DNA of 53,405 nt. It comes from Acidobacteriota bacterium. GTDB lineage: Bacteria; Acidobacteriota; Vicinamibacteria; Vicinamibacterales; UBA2999. Positions 17,325 through 25,030 of this stretch are shown in pieces; the first letter of the stretch is position 1, and each line of letters begins with the position of its first letter. The notes under the pieces were generated by a model, which was given only the letters and a program-made list of their open reading frames with translations, was not told the origin of the DNA and did no database searches. The translations under genes were made by a program, and so were the position numbers. Location: assembly GCA_963169195.1 (NCBI GenBank), contig CAUJDN010000058.1:1-53405 (forward strand), written 5' to 3'.

Positions 17325-17565
17325 CGGTAAGAATTGACGACGGCCCGCTCGCTCAGCCCGGCCGCCGCCCTGCACAGGTCGTGGCGCCACGCCAGCACGT
17401 CGCGGACGCGCGGCGGCAGGCTCAGCACCCACGGTCGCACTGGTGCGTTCGGCCACACGTGATCCACCAGATGGGCCGCGCGTTCGGTCATCCGCCGAAA
17501 CGTCTCGTAGTGATCGCGCACCACCTGATACAGCACCGACGCGGCGGGGTCGCGCGGCGCATACG
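17325..17565 (-). mobile_element. IS91-family transposase remnant with internal deletion
   Basis: The minus-strand frame reads YAPRDPAASVLYQVVRDHYE, TFRR, and then directly MTERAAHLVDHVWPNAPVRP, WVLSLPPRVRDVLAWRHDLC. Both halves are typical of IS91-type (Y2 rolling-circle) transposases. In intact proteins about 60 residues lie between them: the cysteine-rich zinc-binding domain ending in FCPSCGGRR. Here that domain is cleanly absent, and the join falls on an RR that both sides share. The catalytic HUH/Y2 part is also missing. The 5' side abuts repeat R1b. Confidence 0.8.
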
Positions 17566-17572
17566 CACCCGA

Positions 17573-17685
17573 GGGCAGGGCCACTCGCCTGCCATGGGCG
17601 AACGCCCTGCCGTCCCGCCGGCACCGATCGTCGGCCGTGACATGCCATCGTTCGTGGGCATGGGCGAGCGCACTGCGGGCGTGGC
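17573..17685 (+). repeat. Repeat R1, copy b (right-hand part only)
   Basis: About 113 bp from ACTCGCCTGCCAT to GCGGGCGTGGC match the right half of R1a and R1c. The left 70 bp of R1 are missing; in their place is the beginning of the IS91 transposase remnant. The other side joins a PlsC acyltransferase fragment, so the truncated repeat bridges two truncated genes. The CATGCC/GGCATG inverted repeat is kept. Confidence 0.85.
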
Positions 17686-17704
17686 GGCTGTGGCACGCGT
17701 TGGC

Positions 17705-17877
17705 GGGCGGCGACGCCAAGCGATGCGGGCGGCGCCGGTCTTGAGCCGCGTCATCTGGCTGGCGGCGTGGCTGACCCCCTCGGGGAAGATGCCGATCGAC
17801 ACGCCCGACTCGAGCGCGTCGAACAGCCGATCGAACGTGGCGCGGTTGTCCACGGGACCCTGGTGCGAGGGCGGCGC
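17705..17877 (-). pseudogene. PlsC acyltransferase fragment, partial copy of the gene at 23556-24980
   Basis: The minus-strand frame reads HQGPVDNRATFDRLFDALES, GVSIGIFPEGVSHAASQMTR, LKTGAARIA. Apart from a few bases, this is identical to 24484-24636 within the intact acyltransferase gene (there SHTASQMTR). The copy includes acyltransferase motif III (FPEG) but has no HX5D motif, start or stop of its own. It ends at repeat R1b on one side and at unrecognised sequence on the other. Confidence 0.9.
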
Positions 17878-18068
17878 CGACGTGGACTCGGTGTACACCT
17901 CGCATGGCTCAACGCCGCCGTGGCGAAGGTGACCGTGGCGTTCTGATCCAGCGCCACCGACGGAGCGCGGCCGACCCTGGAGGACGAGCCGGTGCAGGTT
18001 CGTCACCTCGAAGGGCTCGGCGCTCGCGTCTCATCGCCGCCGCCTCCAAGGCGCCCGGAGGGCTTCCG

Positions 18069-20528
18069 TTACAGGTGCGCCTGCAAGGGCTCGTGCATCC
18101 GGCGACCGTGCTCGAGCGTCATCAGCAGGACGTCCGCCGTCACGGGGGCGCGGCGGAAGGCATCCATGCCGACCGCGCTGGCAATGGCGTTCATCACCGC
18201 GCCGTAGGCGGCGCCCACGGGCGGCTCGCCCACGCCACGGGCGCCGACGGGCGTCTCGGGATCGGGAAGCCCCACCGCCGCCGCCTGCAGCACCGGCGGG
18301 ATGTCGAGGATGGTGAGCGGCTTGTTGTGGTGAAACCGCGTGGCCAGCGCCAGTCCGTAGTGCGGGTCATACACCCACTTCTGGCACAGCGCGTGGCCGA
18401 TCCCCAGACAGCTCCCGCCGTCCACCTGGGCGGCCATGCTCCGCGGATTGATGACCGTCCCGATGTCTGCCATGCCCAGGTAGTCGATGAGGGTCGGCTT
18501 CCCGGTCTCGAGATCGACTTCGACCTCGGCGAACCCGGCGACGAACGAGTAGGTGGTGCCGTCTCGCGGATACGAGTCCTTGGCCACGCCCATCAGGCCC
18601 AGGCCTGCGAGCGCGGCCGCCGCGGCCTTGGTCGTGGCGTGAATGTCCTCCGGCAGCTCGTGTCCGTCGTACCGGCCACCGAGGGCCAGCGCCCTGGCCG
18701 CCGCCTGGGCATAGGTGAGGCCGCGCCCCGGATTGCCGCGCCTGAAGACGCGCTCACCGCCGATGTCGTAGTCTTCCGGGCGGCCGCCGAGGTCGTGCGC
18801 GGCAACCTCCTGCAGCTTTCTGCGGGCGTCCATGGCCGCCGCGTGATTCGCCCGCGTCATCGCGTGGATGGTCTGGCTCCCGACCGACAGGCATGAGTAG
18901 GGGAGGTGCTGGCTGGTATTGCCCCAGGCGATCTCCACCTTTTCCCACGGCACGTCCAGCACGTCGGCCGCGACGCGAGCGAGGTCGAACAGCGAGTGCG
19001 TGCCGAGATTGCCAACGCCGCTCTGCACGTACAGTTTGCCGTCGGGCCGAATCGTCATCAGGCCGTCGTGGCCCACCGACCCCGCGGTGTGCGTGCCGAC
19101 CGCGACGCCGAGGCCCCGGACCTTGCTGCCGGAGCGCCGCCCGGCGCGCGCGGCACGCTCCGTCCATCCGAAGCGCTCAGCGCCCTGCTCGAGCGCCTCT
19201 CTCACGAAGGCGCTCGTCGTGTACCCGCGCCGGCCATTCCGTTCGGGCCCGAACGGGGCCTTGCCGGCGGGTGCGTTGATCCTCCGCATCTCCACCTGAT
19301 CGATGCCGAGGCGGGCCGCGGCCTTCGTGACCGCCTGCTCCACGATGGCGATGCCCTGCATCTCGCCGGGTGAGCGCTGGAACAAGCGCGTCGGCGTGTT
19401 GGTGAGCACGTTGACGGCGCGCCACCGCATCGCCATCGGCTGATACAGGAGCGAGGTCGCCATGCCCGCTGCCCGGTGATCGCCGCGCTCCCCGCGGGCG
19501 CCGTTGTCCTGGACGATGAACAGGTCGAGGGCGGTGATGCGGCCGTCGGCGCGGAAGCCCATTCTGGCGCGTCCGATCATGTTGGTGCGGGCATGCCCGA
19601 TGTAGTGCTCCTCCTCACGGCTGATGCGCATCATGACGGGCGCATTGGTCTTCCTGGCAAGCAGCGCCGGGATGCACATCGAGACGGCACCGCCCCCCTT
19701 GCTGCCGAACCCGCCTCCCGTGTACTCGGAGATGAAGACGACGTCCGACGGATCGACGCCGACCCAGTTCGCGACGCCGGCACGGGTTCGCATGGTGCTC
19801 TGGGTCGATCCGTGGAGGAACAGCTTGCCGTTCTGCCAGTACGCCAGCGCGCTGCGCGTCTCCAGCGTCTGGTGACTCGTCGCCTGGACGACGAACGTCT
19901 CGTCGACGACCAGCGCGGCGTCCCGCATGCCGGCCTCGAGGTCACCGAAGCTCCACTCCTCGGTGGCTTCCCCAAACGGCAGCTCTCCCTCGCCGGCCTC
20001 CGCGAAGTCGCGCTCCGTCCACTTCACCGTGCGCAGTTCCGTCTGGTTCTGAATCGCCCCTTCCAGGTCCCGCCTGGCCGGACCGCTGGCCGGCGCCAGG
20101 ACGTTGCCGGCGGTCGTCGCATTCGCACCGCCCGGCCGCAGGCTCTCGAGTGGGTCGGTCACGAAGGGCAGCCACTCGAGGTCGATGTCGATGCGTTCGA
20201 TGGCCAGAGCCGCCGTCTCCTCGTCGACTGCGGCTACTGCGAGAATCGGTTCGCCTGCGAAGTGCGGCTCGTTGGTGAGAGCTGGCATGTCTCCGCGCGC
20301 CGGCTCGGGCAGGTCGTCCGCGGTCAGAATGGCCCGTACGCCGGGCATCGACAGCGCGGCACTGGCATCAATTCGCCTGATGCGCGCGTGGGGCCTCGGG
20401 CTCAGCAGTAGCTTGCAGAAGAGCATTCCTTCCGCGCGGAAGTCCTCCGCGTACTTCGCCCGCCCGGTCACCTTGGCGACCATATCCGGCGTCGTGTAGT
20501 CCTTGCCCACGAGTCTGTCGTCAGCCAC
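18069..20528 (-). CDS. Xanthine dehydrogenase-family molybdopterin-binding large subunit (copy 1)
   Basis: A GTG at 20528 with GGAGGG about 6 nt upstream gives 819 residues, exactly the length of the paralogue at 45026-47485. The N-terminus reads DDRLVGKDYTTPDMVAKVTG, RAKYAEDF, the usual start of the aldehyde oxidase/xanthine dehydrogenase a/b hammerhead domain. MoCo-binding segments include SEYTGGGFGSKGG and QRSPGEMQG. The catalytic Glu is Glu768 in VGARGVGEPPVG near the end. The enzyme would hydroxylate an aldehyde or N-heterocycle using molybdenum cofactor. Neither the [2Fe-2S] subunit nor the FAD subunit gene is next to it, so it must use partners encoded elsewhere. An in-frame ATG at 20597 is less likely. 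Confidence 0.9.
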   Translation of the reverse strand: MADDRLVGKDYTTPDMVAKVTGRAKYAEDFRAEGMLFCKLLLSPRPHARIRRIDASAALSMPGVRAILTADDLPEPARGDMPALTNEPHFAGEPILAVAAVDEETAALAIERIDIDLEWLPFVTDPLESLRPGGANATTAGNVLAPASGPARRDLEGAIQNQTELRTVKWTERDFAEAGEGELPFGEATEEWSFGDLEAGMRDAALVVDETFVVQATSHQTLETRSALAYWQNGKLFLHGSTQSTMRTRAGVANWVGVDPSDVVFISEYTGGGFGSKGGGAVSMCIPALLARKTNAPVMMRISREEEHYIGHARTNMIGRARMGFRADGRITALDLFIVQDNGARGERGDHRAAGMATSLLYQPMAMRWRAVNVLTNTPTRLFQRSPGEMQGIAIVEQAVTKAAARLGIDQVEMRRINAPAGKAPFGPERNGRRGYTTSAFVREALEQGAERFGWTERAARAGRRSGSKVRGLGVAVGTHTAGSVGHDGLMTIRPDGKLYVQSGVGNLGTHSLFDLARVAADVLDVPWEKVEIAWGNTSQHLPYSCLSVGSQTIHAMTRANHAAAMDARRKLQEVAAHDLGGRPEDYDIGGERVFRRGNPGRGLTYAQAAARALALGGRYDGHELPEDIHATTKAAAAALAGLGLMGVAKDSYPRDGTTYSFVAGFAEVEVDLETGKPTLIDYLGMADIGTVINPRSMAAQVDGGSCLGIGHALCQKWVYDPHYGLALATRFHHNKPLTILDIPPVLQAAAVGLPDPETPVGARGVGEPPVGAAYGAVMNAIASAVGMDAFRRAPVTADVLLMTLEHGRRMHEPLQAHL

Positions 20529-20720
20529 GTCGCGCCCTCCAGCCCAGGTTCGGGACCACATCCGCGCACGATACGCCCGGTACATGCTGGGCGTCAACGC
20601 GCGGTGGCGGGCATGCGCGGTGGCGGGCGACGCAGTGTATGAGGTGGGTTTCGTGCCACGCTGACGATCGATCTCGGCTCGACGGTCGCGGTCCGCCGAT
20701 CCTGCGAAGGGGGGCTCTCG

Positions 20721-21110
20721 ATGTCAAGGACCATCACTCGTCGACAGTTCGTGCAGACGGGCGCTGCCGTCGGGGCCGGGGCCGTCACGTCGCGCCGCGC
20801 GTACGGCCAGGCACCCACGGTCATGACGCCCACAGGGATCAGGCCGGTCGTGATCGCGTCGGCCAACGGAAACCGCTTCAAGAACGGCGGCCCGCACACG
20901 TGCGTCGAGAAGGCGTTTGCGATGATGACGAAGGGCGATGACGTGCTCGACGCCCTCATCACGGGGGTGAACCTCAACGAGCTCGATCCCGAGGAGGGCG
21001 GCGTCGGCTACGGCGGGACGCCGAATGCCGACGGCGTCGTGCAGCTCGATGCGTCGTGCATGCACGGTCCGACGAAGCGGGCGGGCGCCGTGGCGGCGAT
21101 CGAAGGCGTC
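20721..21110 (+). pseudogene. Isoaspartyl peptidase/asparaginase (Ntn hydrolase), 5' fragment
   Basis: The product begins with a twin-arginine signal (SRTITRRQFVQTGAAVGAGA). It continues IASANGNRFKNGG, a VEKAFAMMTKGDDVLDALI helix, ELDPEEGGVGYGGTPNADG and CMHGPTKRAGAVAAIEGV. These are the first 130 residues of plant-type asparaginases/glycosylasparaginases. The family match ends exactly after EGV. The catalytic Thr of the beta chain, about 60 residues further on, is missing. The reading frame continues into foreign sequence. It is a truncated Tat-exported hydrolase. Confidence 0.85.
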
Positions 21111-21192
21111 GAGGTGTCTGCCTGGGCAGGATCTCTGACAGACCTGCTCGCGACAAACGGGATCGTGGCATATCTGGTCGTCGAGGAGACGA

Positions 21193-21372
21193 TTGAGTCG
21201 CGATCCGGCCAGACCGCTTTCAACGACCGCCGACTCCGATTTCACTCCGCTGCTCGCCGCCCTTCCCGGCGGGATCTGCCGTGTGCCTCACTGGGGGTAC
21301 GTCGTCAGTGGACGGATGGACATGGAGTACGCGGATGGGACGCGGGAGGCGTACGAGGCCGGCCACGTCTAC
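21193..21372 (+). pseudogene. Cupin fragment
   Basis: In a frame offset from the asparaginase remnant, the sequence reads SDFTPLLAALPGGICRVPHW, GYVVSGRMDMEYADGTREAY, EAGHVYC. This is the first half of a small cupin of the ligand-binding ureide type. It breaks off after EAGHVYC, where the M28 peptidase remnant takes over. An ATG at 21193 exists, but no ribosome-binding site is evident and the second metal-binding motif is missing. Confidence 0.65.
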
Positions 21373-21384
21373 TGCCATCGAAGC

Positions 21385-22033
21385 CGTGGCGCCGCGTTGC
21401 GGCGCGTCGCGCGGGCGTCTTGGCGGCCCTCGCCGTCGTCATCTCGACCTTCACTCAATCAATCGGTGCGCAGGACAACGTACTGGATCGCATCACCGGC
21501 AGCGTGTTGCAGAGCCCTGGGACTTGGGAGTCCGTTGCGCAGCTCACGGATGGCATCGGGGCGCGCGCCACTGGCATCCCGCTCGTGGGCGCACATGTCG
21601 ATTCCTGGGACCCGGCCCAAGGTGCCCTCGACAACGGGGCCGGCGTTGCCGCGCTGGTTGCCACCGCGCGCATCCTCCGGCGGTTGAACATCCGGCCCAG
21701 GAGGACGATTCGGTTCGCGTTCTGGAGTGGCGAGGAGCAGGGGCTTCTCGGGTCGCAGGCCTACCTGGAACGGCACAGGGGCGAGATTCCTCGCCTCCGG
21801 GCCGTCGTGAATTTCGATCATGGCCCCCAGGCCCCGCTCGGCTTTGCGGTGCGGGGCCGCGCCGACCTCGCGCCTGCTTTGCCGCCCGTGGCGTGCCCAC
21901 GCTCGACCTGGTCGTCGAGCCCGGGGACGACGACATCCATCATCACGCGGTCACCGACACGCTGGACAAGGTCGATCGGCGGCAGTTGGCGCTCGGGTTG
22001 ACGAGCGCATTCCGGCTCCGGCGGGCTCGATGA
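21385..22033 (+). pseudogene. M28 aminopeptidase with internal deletion and frameshift
   Basis: The frame opens within a signal-like stretch (AGVLAALAVVISTFTQSIGA) and goes on to VAQLTDGIGARATGI. It then jumps directly to PLVGAHVDSWDPAQGALDNG and TIRFAFWSGEEQGLLGSQAY. The His/Asp zinc ligands and the Glu-Glu pair are present, but the roughly 80 residues normally between ARATG and VGAHVD are gone. Near 21870 the frame shifts; the final ARGVPTLDLVVEPGDDDIHH and HAVTDTLDKVDRR, with the last zinc His, is read in another frame. It is a clear pseudogene. Confidence 0.85.
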
Positions 22034-22043
22034 CAGGAACGGA

Positions 22044-22379
22044 TCAGCGCGTGGGCCGGCAGGCGGCGTAGGCGTCGAAGTAGCGCTGCAGCGCCTCGGG
22101 CGTCGAGCCGAACTGGTTGGGCCCGTGGAACAGGTCGACCACCACCTCTCGCGCGCGCGCGATCTCGCGCAGGCGAGCCACCGATTGCCGGTGCCGCGGA
22201 TCGTCAAGCATGAGATCGAACAGATCCAGTGCGCGATACAGGGCCGCTTGCGCCGTCTCCGGGTTGCGCGTGGCCCATTTCGCCGTGCGGCTGATCTCGC
22301 TGCCGATGTTGCCGAACTGCTCGGCGATGGACATCCGCCACCATCGCTCGGCGAGATCGCGATGCCGTGGATCGGTCAT
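22044..22379 (-). CDS. Small all-helical protein, partner of the DUF5674 gene
   Basis: The 111-residue protein reads MTDPRHRDLAERWWRMSIAE, FGNIGSEISRTAKWATRNPE and ALYRALDLFDLMLDDPRH. It is predicted to be almost entirely alpha-helical, with many Arg and Asp/Glu. The pattern resembles HEPN-like or four-helix proteins, but no R-x4-6-H motif is evident, so no toxin function is claimed. Its ATG overlaps the stop of the DUF5674 gene by ATGA, meaning the two are translated together. It is one of the few intact units in this region of broken genes. Confidence 0.6.
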   Translation of the reverse strand: MTDPRHRDLAERWWRMSIAEQFGNIGSEISRTAKWATRNPETAQAALYRALDLFDLMLDDPRHRQSVARLREIARAREVVVDLFHGPNQFGSTPEALQRYFDAYAACRPTR

Positions 22380-22723
22380 CGCCGGACGAGCTCGTTGACG
22401 AGGGCCGTGATGCCGTCCCGCGTGTCCGGATCATCGACGCCGCGCGACCGGTTGCCGAACGATGGCCGCAGATTGATCATCGAGTCGAACTCCAGCCAGT
22501 CGGAGCCATCGACGTCGGGATAGAGGTTGATCCCCCACAGGTCACGCTGGGCCGAGCCCTCCGCGAGCAGCTCCGCCTCCTGGTCGGCGTGCAGATCCGC
22601 GTCGAGCAGCATCACCCGCCGTTGGAGGTCGACGACGCCCTTGATCATGTCGCCGAAGCGAGCCTGCGCGAGTGTCCGAAGGTCGGCGAGCGAAATGGTG
22701 TCAGACGGGGACACGCGTCGCAT
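22376..22723 (-). CDS. DUF5674 family protein
   Basis: From ATG 22723 (or 22738, five codons earlier) the product is about 115-120 residues. It matches DUF5674 closely: VVDLQRRVMLLDADLHADQE, LLAEGSAQRDLWGINLYPD, EFDSMINLRPSFGNRSRGVD and a final ITALVNELVRR. The family is of unknown function, and its GSxQxDLWGINLYP core is very conserved. A TAGTAT hexamer on the minus strand at 22737-22742 could be a -10 box, and it favours the 22723 start. The next gene overlaps by ATGA, and together they look like a toxin-antitoxin-sized two-gene unit, which is inference. Confidence 0.8.
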   Translation of the reverse strand: MRRVSPSDTISLADLRTLAQARFGDMIKGVVDLQRRVMLLDADLHADQEAELLAEGSAQRDLWGINLYPDVDGSDWLEFDSMINLRPSFGNRSRGVDDPDTRDGITALVNELVRR

Positions 22724-22739
22724 GTGGGTCGTGACCATA

Positions 22740-23330
22740 CTACCGCACCGCGAAGGGACGCCCTCGTTCCCACGCGATCACCGACTCCCACCGCCCTTTG
22801 GCCTCCGCCAGCAGCTCCGGAAACGCGGGCTCCGGCCGGACGGAGGCGAGGAACGGATCGTTGGAACCATCGACGCCGGATTCGACATCTCGCACGCACG
22901 GCGGGCACCGGCCACCGATTCCTCGAGGCGGCCGCCGGTCCAGTGGCAGGAGCTCGTCACCAGGGCGGAGATGGCCGTCAACGGATCGATCAAGCCGATC
23001 CGGTCGACAAAGGCGCCGTGGCCGGCCGCATCGAGAGACTGGACGTAGATGCCGGCCGGCTCACGGGCCGAGTTGAACGCAACCTGCGTCCCATCCGGCG
23101 ACCATGTCGGAGTGGTATTGATTGGGCCTTGGTCGGTCATCTTGATACGTGCGCCGCGGCGAAGCTCGTAGGTCCAGATGTCGCTCCCCGCAGCCTGCAA
23201 CACGGCCACGATCGAGCCGCCGTCGGGCGAGAACCCCAGCCCCCCACTCGCCGAGACCAAGGGGGTGACCCGGTCAACGCCGTCGAACAGCGCCTCGGGT
23301 GTGCCCCCACCAGGGCGAAGAAATCGACCG
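22740..23330 (-). pseudogene. TolB-like propeller and TPR fragments of one or two regulator genes
   Basis: Reading away from repeat R1c, the minus strand first gives LGFSPDGGSIVAVLQAAGSD, IWTYELRRG and TPTWSPDGTQVAFNSA. These are WD40/TolB-like blades such as those behind Acidobacteriota Ser/Thr kinases. After about 23030 this stops, and WTGGRLEESVAGARRACEMS, a TPR helix, appears. Then in another frame comes a C-terminal tail, DPFLASVRPEPAFPELLAEA to FAVR, and a stop at 22740-22742. These tails are usual in TPR-containing kinases and adenylate cyclases. The pieces lack the connecting parts. Confidence 0.65.
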
Positions 23331-23518
23331 CGGCGCGGACTCCCTTCGCCAGCGCGCGGAGCGTCGGGGAGCGACGACGGAGTGCGGTGGGCACGGTGCA
23401 GGGCGACAGCACCCGCCTGCCATTGGCGAACGCCCTGCCGTCCCGCCGGCACCGCTCGTCCGCCGTGTTCACATGCCATCGTTCGTGGGCATGGGCGTGC
23501 GTACTGCGGGCGTGGCCC
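23331..23518 (+). repeat. Repeat R1, copy c (full length)
   Basis: About 188 bp match R1a at 14120-14300 from CGGCGCGGACTCCC to GCGGGCGTGGC with a few base changes and one small insertion (CCCTGCCGTCCC against CCGTCCC). It separates the TolB/TPR remnants from repeat R2b and the 3' end of the acyltransferase gene. Confidence 0.85.
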
Positions 23519-23545
23519 GCTACGCAGCTTCCGCGTACTGCGGGC

Positions 23546-23612
23546 ACGCCGGTGGCTACCGCCGCTCGCCGAAGACCCTCGGCTGCGCCGGATCGGCGTA
23601 CGCCTCTGCCGC
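23546..23612 (-). repeat. Repeat R2, copy b
   Basis: This segment matches 11877-11945. It encodes the final AEAYADPAQPRVFGERR and stop of the acyltransferase on the minus strand. Because the same sequence ends an S9 peptidase remnant elsewhere, these last 17 residues were probably added by recombination. R1c lies 28 bp further on, so R1 and R2 may be parts of one larger element. Confidence 0.7.
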
Positions 23613-24980
23613 GGCGCGGATGCGGGCCACCAGGCGCTCGCGCTCCCCGCGCAGCGCGCCCACCTCGTGGCCGAGGCGCACGGCACGGAGCAGCCCCACC
23701 ATCGACCCGAGCAGCTGCGCCTGCGCCTCCAGGATCCGGAGCGTCGCGAAGAAGCTGAGGGGGAGGAACGCGGCGGCGGCAAGGGCCCACCACACGCCGA
23801 ACTGCCACGCCACGACAGCCGCCGTCGCGGCATACACGACCGGCAGCAGCAGCACCGCCGTCATCACCTTGAGCGTCGCCTCATCATCGGTGTCCTCGCT
23901 CAGCCGTCGGCCGCTGGCCGCCGCCACCCAGCCCACGGGCAGGTGAATGAGCGCGCCCGGCAGGGCCAGCGGGACGAGGGCCGCGAACCTGGCGCTCCGC
24001 CACAGGATGCGCCCCCAGGCACGCGCCATCGAGACGGGCCGGCGCAGCTGGTGATCCCGCAGGCCGAGGGCGTCGAGACGCGACTGGTAGCGCTCGAGGT
24101 CGGCGCGCAGCGCCACCATCTCCGGCTCCCCAGCCGCCACCAGGTACCGCTCGACGAAGCGCCGGCTCAGCTCGACCCACTGGTCGGGCGACAGCCGCAC
24201 GTCGTCCGGCTTGTAGAGCCGGCGCGCCGCGTGCGCGACGCGGAGCGTCTCCCAGTCCGGCGCGTTGAGCGTGACCTTCCGGAGCGCCTCGCGCAGGCGC
24301 TCGGTGAGCCGCGTCACGGTCCCGACCTCGTCGGCCGCGTACTCGCCCAGCCACGCCTCGCCAATCGCCATCGGCGGGCCGTACTGGACGAGGGCCTGGC
24401 TGCGAAAGCGATGCCGGTGCACGTAGGTGAGCCCGCACGGCACGATGACGATGGGCACGCGGCGGCGGGCGGCGACGCCGAGCGCGATGCGGGCGGCGCC
24501 GGTCTTGAGCCGCGTCATCTGGCTGGCCGTGTGGCTGACCCCCTCGGGGAAGATGCCGATCGACACGCCCGACTCGAGCGCGTCGAACAGCCGATCGAAG
24601 GTGGCGCGGTTGTCCACGGGACCCTGGTGCTCCTCCACGCGCCGCACGGGCACGCCGCCCAGGCACTCGAGCACCCGCGCCAGCAGCGGGTAGCGCCACA
24701 GCTTCGCGTTGCACATGAAGTGCACGGGGCTGCGGCCGCAGGTGGACAGGAGCAGGGCGCCGTCGACGAGGGCGTTGGGGTGGTTCGCCACGAAGATGAC
24801 GGGGCCGCGGACCGGCACGCCATCCGCGCCGGCCACCTCGATGCGGCGGAAGAACGTGGACACGACGAGGCGGAAGAACGCGAGGAGCACGCGCTGGGCG
24901 ATGGTCGGGGCAGGCCCTGGCGCGCCGGGACCGATCGGCCCGGGAACGGTATCGCGGATCCGGTCCGGCTGTCCGCTCAC
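23556..24980 (-). CDS. PlsC-family glycerolipid acyltransferase with C-terminal membrane domain
   Basis: A GTG at 24980 gives 474 residues. The acyltransferase domain spans about 50-270: catalytic motif NHPNALVDGALL (HX5D form), VPVRRVEEHQGPVDN, motif III GIFPEGVSH, and IVPCGLTYVHRHRFRSQ. The HX5D spacing and long form resemble the yeast Gpt2/Sct1 group of glycerol-3-phosphate acyltransferases. Two or three hydrophobic segments lie at about 345-420 (LVPLALPGALIHLPVGWV; AVLLLPVVYAATAAVVAW), then a short helix. The last 17 residues come from repeat R2b, so the native tail may be lost. A TAGAAT box ends 7 nt before the start codon. A piece of this gene is duplicated at 17705-17877. Confidence 0.85.
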   Translation of the reverse strand: MSGQPDRIRDTVPGPIGPGAPGPAPTIAQRVLLAFFRLVVSTFFRRIEVAGADGVPVRGPVIFVANHPNALVDGALLLSTCGRSPVHFMCNAKLWRYPLLARVLECLGGVPVRRVEEHQGPVDNRATFDRLFDALESGVSIGIFPEGVSHTASQMTRLKTGAARIALGVAARRRVPIVIVPCGLTYVHRHRFRSQALVQYGPPMAIGEAWLGEYAADEVGTVTRLTERLREALRKVTLNAPDWETLRVAHAARRLYKPDDVRLSPDQWVELSRRFVERYLVAAGEPEMVALRADLERYQSRLDALGLRDHQLRRPVSMARAWGRILWRSARFAALVPLALPGALIHLPVGWVAAASGRRLSEDTDDEATLKVMTAVLLLPVVYAATAAVVAWQFGVWWALAAAAFLPLSFFATLRILEAQAQLLGSMVGLLRAVRLGHEVGALRGERERLVARIRAAAEAYADPAQPRVFGERR

Positions 24981-24987
24981 GCGGCCG

Positions 24988-24993
24988 ATTCTA
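24988..24993 (-). promoter_or_regulatory. -10-like box (TAGAAT) of the acyltransferase gene
   Basis: On the minus strand TAGAAT ends 7 nt before the GTG at 24980, so the transcript would begin at or just before the start codon. No ribosome-binding site is visible. Confidence 0.5.
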
Positions 24994-25030
24994 CGACGGT
25001 CGGGCCCCGGCCCCGGTCAGAGTGCCCCGG

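Noticed and set aside
20721..22001. Single 426-residue fused asparaginase-peptidase
   Set aside because: The frame crosses three unrelated truncated domains, one of them read out of frame, and both enzymes lack catalytic parts.
22044..22379. HEPN toxin
   Set aside because: The protein is helical and paired, but no R-x4-6-H motif was found, so the class cannot be assigned.
9741..23612. Integron cassette array
   Set aside because: No integrase gene or attC-like imperfect inverted repeats with the usual core sites were seen; the repeats lack the expected folding and the fragments lack complete genes.
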